Assembly (NCBI RefSeq): GCF_000758305.1
Contig: NZ_CP009458.1
Location: 372,001 to 436,000 of the forward strand
Direction of reading: 5' to 3'
Source of the DNA: Cedecea neteri
Lineage (GTDB): Bacteria > Pseudomonadota > Gammaproteobacteria > Enterobacterales > Enterobacteriaceae
DNA length: 64,000 nt
In this document: positions 60,853 through 64,000 of the stretch, piece after piece
How positions within the stretch are numbered: position 1 is the first letter of the stretch
How the letters are laid out: every line of letters starts with the position of its first letter
Program-made: the position numbers and the translations under genes
Notes under the pieces: model-generated
What the model was told of the DNA's origin: nothing
The model's database searches: none
The model's input: the letters and a program-made list of their open reading frames with translations, nothing else

Positions 60853-60862
60853 GCGCCCCGTT

Positions 60863-60938
60863 GCCCGGATAGCTCAGTCGGTAGAGCAGGGGATTGAAAA
60901 TCCCCGTGTCCTTGGTTCGATTCCGAGTCCGGGCACCA
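60863..60938 (+). tRNA. pheV: tRNA-Phe (GAA), pheV position
   Basis: 76 nt from GCCCGGATAGCTCAG to the encoded CCA (GGGCACCA). The anticodon GAA is at 60896-60898 in the loop TTGAAAA. The acceptor stem GCCCGGA/TCCGGGC and the T loop GTTCGATTC are intact. It is in the position of E. coli pheV, downstream of speC, a well-known insertion site of genomic islands. Confidence 0.98.
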
Positions 60939-60948
60939 CTATTTAGAA

Positions 60949-60973
60949 AAACCAGCCTTAGGGCTGGTTTTTT
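60949..60973 (+). terminator. Intrinsic terminator of the tRNA-Phe gene
   Basis: AAACCAGCC-TTAG-GGCTGGTTT (60949-60970), followed by TTTGC: a 9-bp perfect stem with a T-run, ten bases after the tRNA. Confidence 0.9.
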
Positions 60974-61101
60974 GCTTTCTGAAATAGTGAATGACTTTCA
61001 ATCAGATCCGATTCAAATTCGTCAAATATTACATTTTGCAGCTTCACTCCCACAAGGCCTATACAGGAAATTCCGGCAGCGTACCCCATTCGGATTAATC
61101 A

Positions 61102-61782
61102 TCATCTATCATCTTCATCAATAGCAGCATATCCTCCCCAACGCTTAATTAAAGCATTAAGATGCTTTACAGATTCCCTGCCCGGTTTAAAGTGCCCCGA
61201 CTCATTGTTTGCGAAGATTTCAAAATTACCTCGAAAATTTGTCGCGGCGGATATTCTTCCTGCTGCAATGATCTCTTCAGAATCACTATATCCGAGAGCA
61301 TTGAATATTGCGGCATGAGTAACATAGTCCTGACCAAAACGAAGAAACTCACCAAGTAAAAGAGTTCTCTGTTTGGTGATGATGAATTTCAGATTATACT
61401 CTGACAATCCATCCGTTCCTTTTATATTCAAGTATGTTTTTAGCTCCATCAAACTTTTTATTTCTGCAATTTTTGGCTTAAGCCTATTGATGGCTTTCAC
61501 TTCCCTTTCCAATCTATTTGGCATAAGGTTTTTATAACGTGTCGAATCGTTATAAAATAAATCTAAAGGAGATGATATATCTTTCTTAGATATACCTTTT
61601 TGCCCAAAACAGCCATTCGGAAACTTCATTATTATAAACCTCCAAATTATACAAAGCAGTTCCACACCAACGGATATCAGAACTGCTGGTTTATTAAAAA
61701 AGCCAATAACTATAACCAACGAAAGGATGGTAAAAACAACCGCATTTGCATACTTAACAAAAATACTGTCATTAAATCTCAA
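61102..61782 (-). CDS. Unrecognised protein with N-terminal membrane segments
   Basis: 226 residues if started at the TTG at 61782; the first ATG is at residue 52 (MKFPNGCFG). Residues about 13-50 are hydrophobic (AVVFTILSLVIVIGFF and AVLISVGVELLCIIW), giving probably two membrane helices, followed by a soluble part. The C terminus has NESGHFKPGRESVKHL, a motif I associate with C-terminal domains of some polymorphic toxins, but I cannot prove kinship. The TTG overlaps the stop of the preceding frame (TTGA). AT-rich. Function not recognised. Confidence 0.55.
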   Translation of the reverse strand: MRFNDSIFVKYANAVVFTILSLVIVIGFFNKPAVLISVGVELLCIIWRFIIMKFPNGCFGQKGISKKDISSPLDLFYNDSTRYKNLMPNRLEREVKAINRLKPKIAEIKSLMELKTYLNIKGTDGLSEYNLKFIITKQRTLLLGEFLRFGQDYVTHAAIFNALGYSDSEEIIAAGRISAATNFRGNFEIFANNESGHFKPGRESVKHLNALIKRWGGYAAIDEDDR

Positions 61783-62057
61783 ACATCAGAATCAGGGTGC
61801 CCCCAAAGTTTAGGCACAAAAACATTTATGTTGCTCTGAGTGTACCGGGTATCTTTGAAATCTTTAATAGCATTGCCCTGAACAGCCTTTGTCTTACCTA
61901 ACGTAAGACTTGAGTATAAAAACCCCAAAGCCCGGAGCCAATAAAATAACTTCCACGAATATCCCCCCAACTTGAACAAGATAAATATGAAATTTATTCC
62001 ACATTTAAAAAAACATCTTCTGAATGTAAATAAACCAATCACTCTCGCCAATATCAC
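61779..62057 (-). CDS. Unrecognised 92-residue frame, possibly a remnant or N-terminal half
   Basis: The frame starts at a GTG at 62057 with no Shine-Dalgarno and has no internal ATG start. It is hydrophobic in residues 1-50 (IGLFTFRR, FIFILFKLGG, FYWLRALGFLYSSL), then soluble (KAVQGNAIKDFKDTRYTQSN). It ends by overlapping the next frame (TTGA). The two may be one gene split by a frameshift, a coupled pair, or the remains of a longer gene that lost its 5' end. Not recognised. Confidence 0.4.
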   Translation of the reverse strand: MILARVIGLFTFRRCFFKCGINFIFILFKLGGYSWKLFYWLRALGFLYSSLTLGKTKAVQGNAIKDFKDTRYTQSNINVFVPKLWGHPDSDV

Positions 62058-62348
62058 AAGAAAAACTTAATAACACCAACTTCTTTTCGATAATTATTCA
62101 GCTCAACAAAAAATCATATGCAATAGAAATAATTATGTATATCCCTCTCACTTCACTCAACCAAAATCATCTTAATAAATATTAAATTTTTTTGTTAAAA
62201 TCTTAATATACATTAATGTGTTAATGTAATAAATTCATTAGTTGTTTGTACTTACAATGCTTCTCACTAAGACATTCAATTAATAAATAACCCGCCACAA
62301 AAAATAGAGTTCACTTCAAAAAGGCGGGTTATTTTGATATCTACAACC
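62058..62348. other. AT-rich non-coding stretch with a long-looped inverted repeat
   Basis: About 290 bp with no gene. AATAACCCGCC (62286-62296) and GGCGGGTTATT (62323-62333) are perfect 11-bp arms separated by 26 bases. On the minus strand this lies just after the ibrB stop and is followed by a T-rich tract, so it may end ibrAB transcription. The rest should contain the promoter of the two minus-strand frames at 61102-62057; I cannot place it. Confidence 0.5.
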
Positions 62349-62975
62349 CTATTTTATCGTCCACGCATCACTAAACTGTTCGCTACTGAACAACTCAGAC
62401 AGGCCGCTGATCTGCTTTAAGCGCAGCACTTCGTCAGCGTCCATCCCCAATTCTGCTCCAATTTTCAAATCATCCCAGCCCAGACGGGAAAGATCGCGCA
62501 CAATATCGGACATCGCCGTTATCTGATGTTTGCCGCGCGCCCTGTTATGACGCACCGTCGCGGCAATACATTCGGCTTCGCCACTGGATTCAAGGTTAAC
62601 CACCGTGATCGGAAGAAAACCATTAATTCTCTTTTTTGCCACCGGTGATGTTTTTCCCACCAGATGCCGGTGGAACCCATCCACGACCTGAAACTTATCT
62701 TTTAGCGGTGTCACCACAATAGGCTGAGTGAAACCATCTGTCTCAATTGAAAGCTGTAACAAGCTTCGTTCAACGGGTGCCATGACATTAGGGTTATAAT
62801 CATTGGCGACAATCTCTCCCTCACGAACCCAAAGGACACAATCAACAGGCTCTTTTTTAAAAGGGCTGTGCTGATGCATGACTTTTTTGACCTCATTGAT
62901 TGCGGCCACTTTTGACTCATCAGACTCAACGGAAGAAAGATAATTATCCAGTTGTTTTAATAGTGCATTAAGCAT
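62349..62975 (-). CDS. ibrB: IbrB-like ParB/sulfiredoxin-fold protein
   Basis: 208 residues from the ATG at 62975 (MLNALLKQLDNYL); a GTG at 62990 would add five. ParB-like motifs: VDCVLWV and the ANDYNPNVMAP box (about 52-65), then VVDGFHRHLV (about 98) and the RHNRARGKH segment. A helix-turn-helix-like part follows (LKIGAELGMDADEVLRL). In E. coli ECOR-9 IbrB acts with IbrA to raise expression of prophage eib (immunoglobulin-binding) genes. The start overlaps the ibrA stop by one base (TGATG). Confidence 0.85.
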   Translation of the reverse strand: MLNALLKQLDNYLSSVESDESKVAAINEVKKVMHQHSPFKKEPVDCVLWVREGEIVANDYNPNVMAPVERSLLQLSIETDGFTQPIVVTPLKDKFQVVDGFHRHLVGKTSPVAKKRINGFLPITVVNLESSGEAECIAATVRHNRARGKHQITAMSDIVRDLSRLGWDDLKIGAELGMDADEVLRLKQISGLSELFSSEQFSDAWTIK

Positions 62976-64000
62976 CAGAGGATCCCCCACATTTGTCGTT
63001 TCTTTTTTATCCTTTCAAGGTACCGGCTGTAGTGCTGTGGTTTATTAGGGCTAAATGAAAGCGTCCGGCACCAAAAATCATTCTTCAATAGCGTTTTACA
63101 TATCCGTCGCCATGAAGGTATATCCCTCGACCCTGAATCTTTATCCTGTTCATCAGGAATGTTTTCTGGAAACTCTCGCTCTTTGTACCATTTCAAATAA
63201 ATGGCAATTTTATTCCTGTAGTGCTCAGCTGTTTTTTCCGGCATCGATGCAAGTAAAAACATGGCGTACTCTTGCCAGGTTAAATGGCTCGGTTTGGTGA
63301 TGACTGTATTTCGGGCATAGAAGGAACCGCTTTGATGCGCATAAATAGCGCCGCTGTTGGCACCAGCCACGCGCATGCAGACCCGAGACCAGGTTTCAGG
63401 CTCGAGAACATGGTAAAGCCATAGTCCACGCCGCGCCTCCGGGCCAAAGGGTTCACACACCCTCATCGCTTTCATAGGGACACCGGCGCGGTACATGAGG
63501 TCATAAAGCGGGTTTCCGGCAGCTTTGTATTTACCGTTAAAAATCCAGATGTCCTGTACCTTCCAGTCGTACAAAGGATAAGCGACGCAGTAATTACCTT
63601 CCCTGCTGGCCGTAGTCCAGGGCTTATCATCGGCATAGCGGGTTTTGGTTTGTGAAGCCAGCGCTAAAAAACGGTTGAGGGATTCGTCGGCCCGGATGCC
63701 GGTTAACGTGGCCAGACCTTTATCTCCGGAAAGCCAGCGAGAGAACGCAGGCATAAAATCTTCAAAGGTCATGCCATAACGATAGAAAGGGAAAAATTCC
63801 GGATCGGTAATGGCGTCTTCGGGCGGCTGGCGAACCCATTCGACGCCTGTTTCCCAGCTAATCCATTCAGGATGACTCTGTGAAACACCGTTCACCGTGG
63901 TCAGCGGCAAAGCCACCCAGTAAAAACGCCGGACAATATCGCTATATTGCTGCTTGAGCCGCGAAACATGGTCAATGGTATGTTGAAACTGAACCTCCCA
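62975..64000 (-). CDS. ibrA: IbrA-like PAPS-reductase-family protein; 5' end outside the window
   Basis: The frame is open from its stop at 62975 to the right edge, showing 341 residues. The internal GTG at 63916 is only a valine codon, because likeness continues upstream (FYWVALPLTTVNG). The PP-loop/PAPS-reductase signature is seen as LTGIRADESLNRF; the N-terminal SGGKDS-type loop lies outside the window. The C-terminal half is the DUF3440-like part. IbrA is related to enzymes acting on sulphate or adenylates, but its reaction is unknown. It is coupled to ibrB. Confidence 0.85.
   Translation of the reverse strand, partial: WEVQFQHTIDHVSRLKQQYSDIVRRFYWVALPLTTVNGVSQSHPEWISWETGVEWVRQPPEDAITDPEFFPFYRYGMTFEDFMPAFSRWLSGDKGLATLTGIRADESLNRFLALASQTKTRYADDKPWTTASREGNYCVAYPLYDWKVQDIWIFNGKYKAAGNPLYDLMYRAGVPMKAMRVCEPFGPEARRGLWLYHVLEPETWSRVCMRVAGANSGAIYAHQSGSFYARNTVITKPSHLTWQEYAMFLLASMPEKTAEHYRNKIAIYLKWYKEREFPENIPDEQDKDSGSRDIPSWRRICKTLLKNDFWCRTLSFSPNKPQHYSRYLERIKKKRQMWGIL

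Larger units (their letters stand above)
60939..64000. mobile_element. Left part of a probable genomic island at pheV
   Basis: Directly after the tRNA-Phe gene the sequence becomes AT-rich, all genes are unlike the conserved E. coli neighbourhood, and they include ibrAB, known from mobile DNA of E. coli. No integrase is seen next to the tRNA within the window. The right end and any repeat of the tRNA 3' end lie outside the window, so the limits are open. Confidence 0.6.

Noticed and set aside
63917..64000. Start of ibrA at GTG 63916
   Set aside because: The frame stays open upstream and the peptide continues with family-like residues, so the true start is outside the window.

Overview
This window is a chromosomal segment from a member of the Enterobacteriaceae. 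The gene order gcvPTH-ubiI-ubiH-pepP-ygfB / zapA-ssrS-fau / serA / rpiA / argP / yggE-argO-mscS ... fbaA-pgk-epd / tktA / loiP ... speB-speA-yqgB / metK / galP / sprT / endA-rsmE-gshB-yqgE-ruvX / yggR / yggSTU-rdgB-hemW / yggN-yggL-trmB / mutY-yggX-mltC / speC / tRNA-Phe follows the Escherichia coli backbone around minutes 63-66, and nearly every protein is close to its E. coli counterpart. The genus cannot be fixed from this alone. The backbone is GC-rich and close in type to Enterobacter, Kosakonia or Cedecea.

Layout. Positions 1-9.6 kb hold glycine cleavage, the two ubiquinone hydroxylases, aminopeptidase P, the ZapA division factor and 6S RNA. 9.7-15.5 kb hold serine synthesis (serA), ribose-5-phosphate isomerase, the ArgP regulator with its target exporter argO, and the MscS channel. 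15.7-22.6 kb hold a complete tdcABCDE operon for anaerobic threonine/serine breakdown, placed between mscS and fbaA, which are neighbours in E. coli K-12. 23-28.8 kb hold glycolysis and pentose phosphate genes (fbaA, pgk, epd, tktA). 29.8-37.2 kb hold a second insertion between loiP and speB. It is a dga-type operon for D-glucosaminate: a mannose-family PTS (four proteins), an ammonia lyase, an aldolase, and a LevR-type sigma-54 activator with a textbook -24/-12 promoter. 37.3-44.2 kb hold polyamine genes (speB, speA, yqgB), metK and galP. 44.2-58.2 kb are conserved housekeeping genes, with a hicAB toxin-antitoxin pair inserted between ruvX and yggR. 58.3-60.4 kb is speC.

The last 3.1 kb, after the pheV-type tRNA-Phe gene, is AT-rich and unlike the backbone. 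It looks like the left end of a genomic island. It carries two unrecognised overlapping reading frames without ATG starts, then an ibrB (ParB-like) / ibrA (PAPS-reductase-like) pair. ibrA runs off the right edge of the window.

Best leads for something undescribed: (1) the leader of yqgB-speA, where a 45-codon reading frame with a perfect Shine-Dalgarno and paired arginine codons precedes a terminator-like hairpin and a competing alternative stem; (2) the pheV island with ibrAB and the two unknown membrane/toxin-like frames; (3) the speC leader, with a 29-codon frame and a long near-perfect hairpin; (4) a tandem array of palindromic repeats that runs into the ubiI stop codon. Several backbone genes usually found here in E. 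coli are missing (cmtAB region, yggM-ansB, nupG, yqgA).
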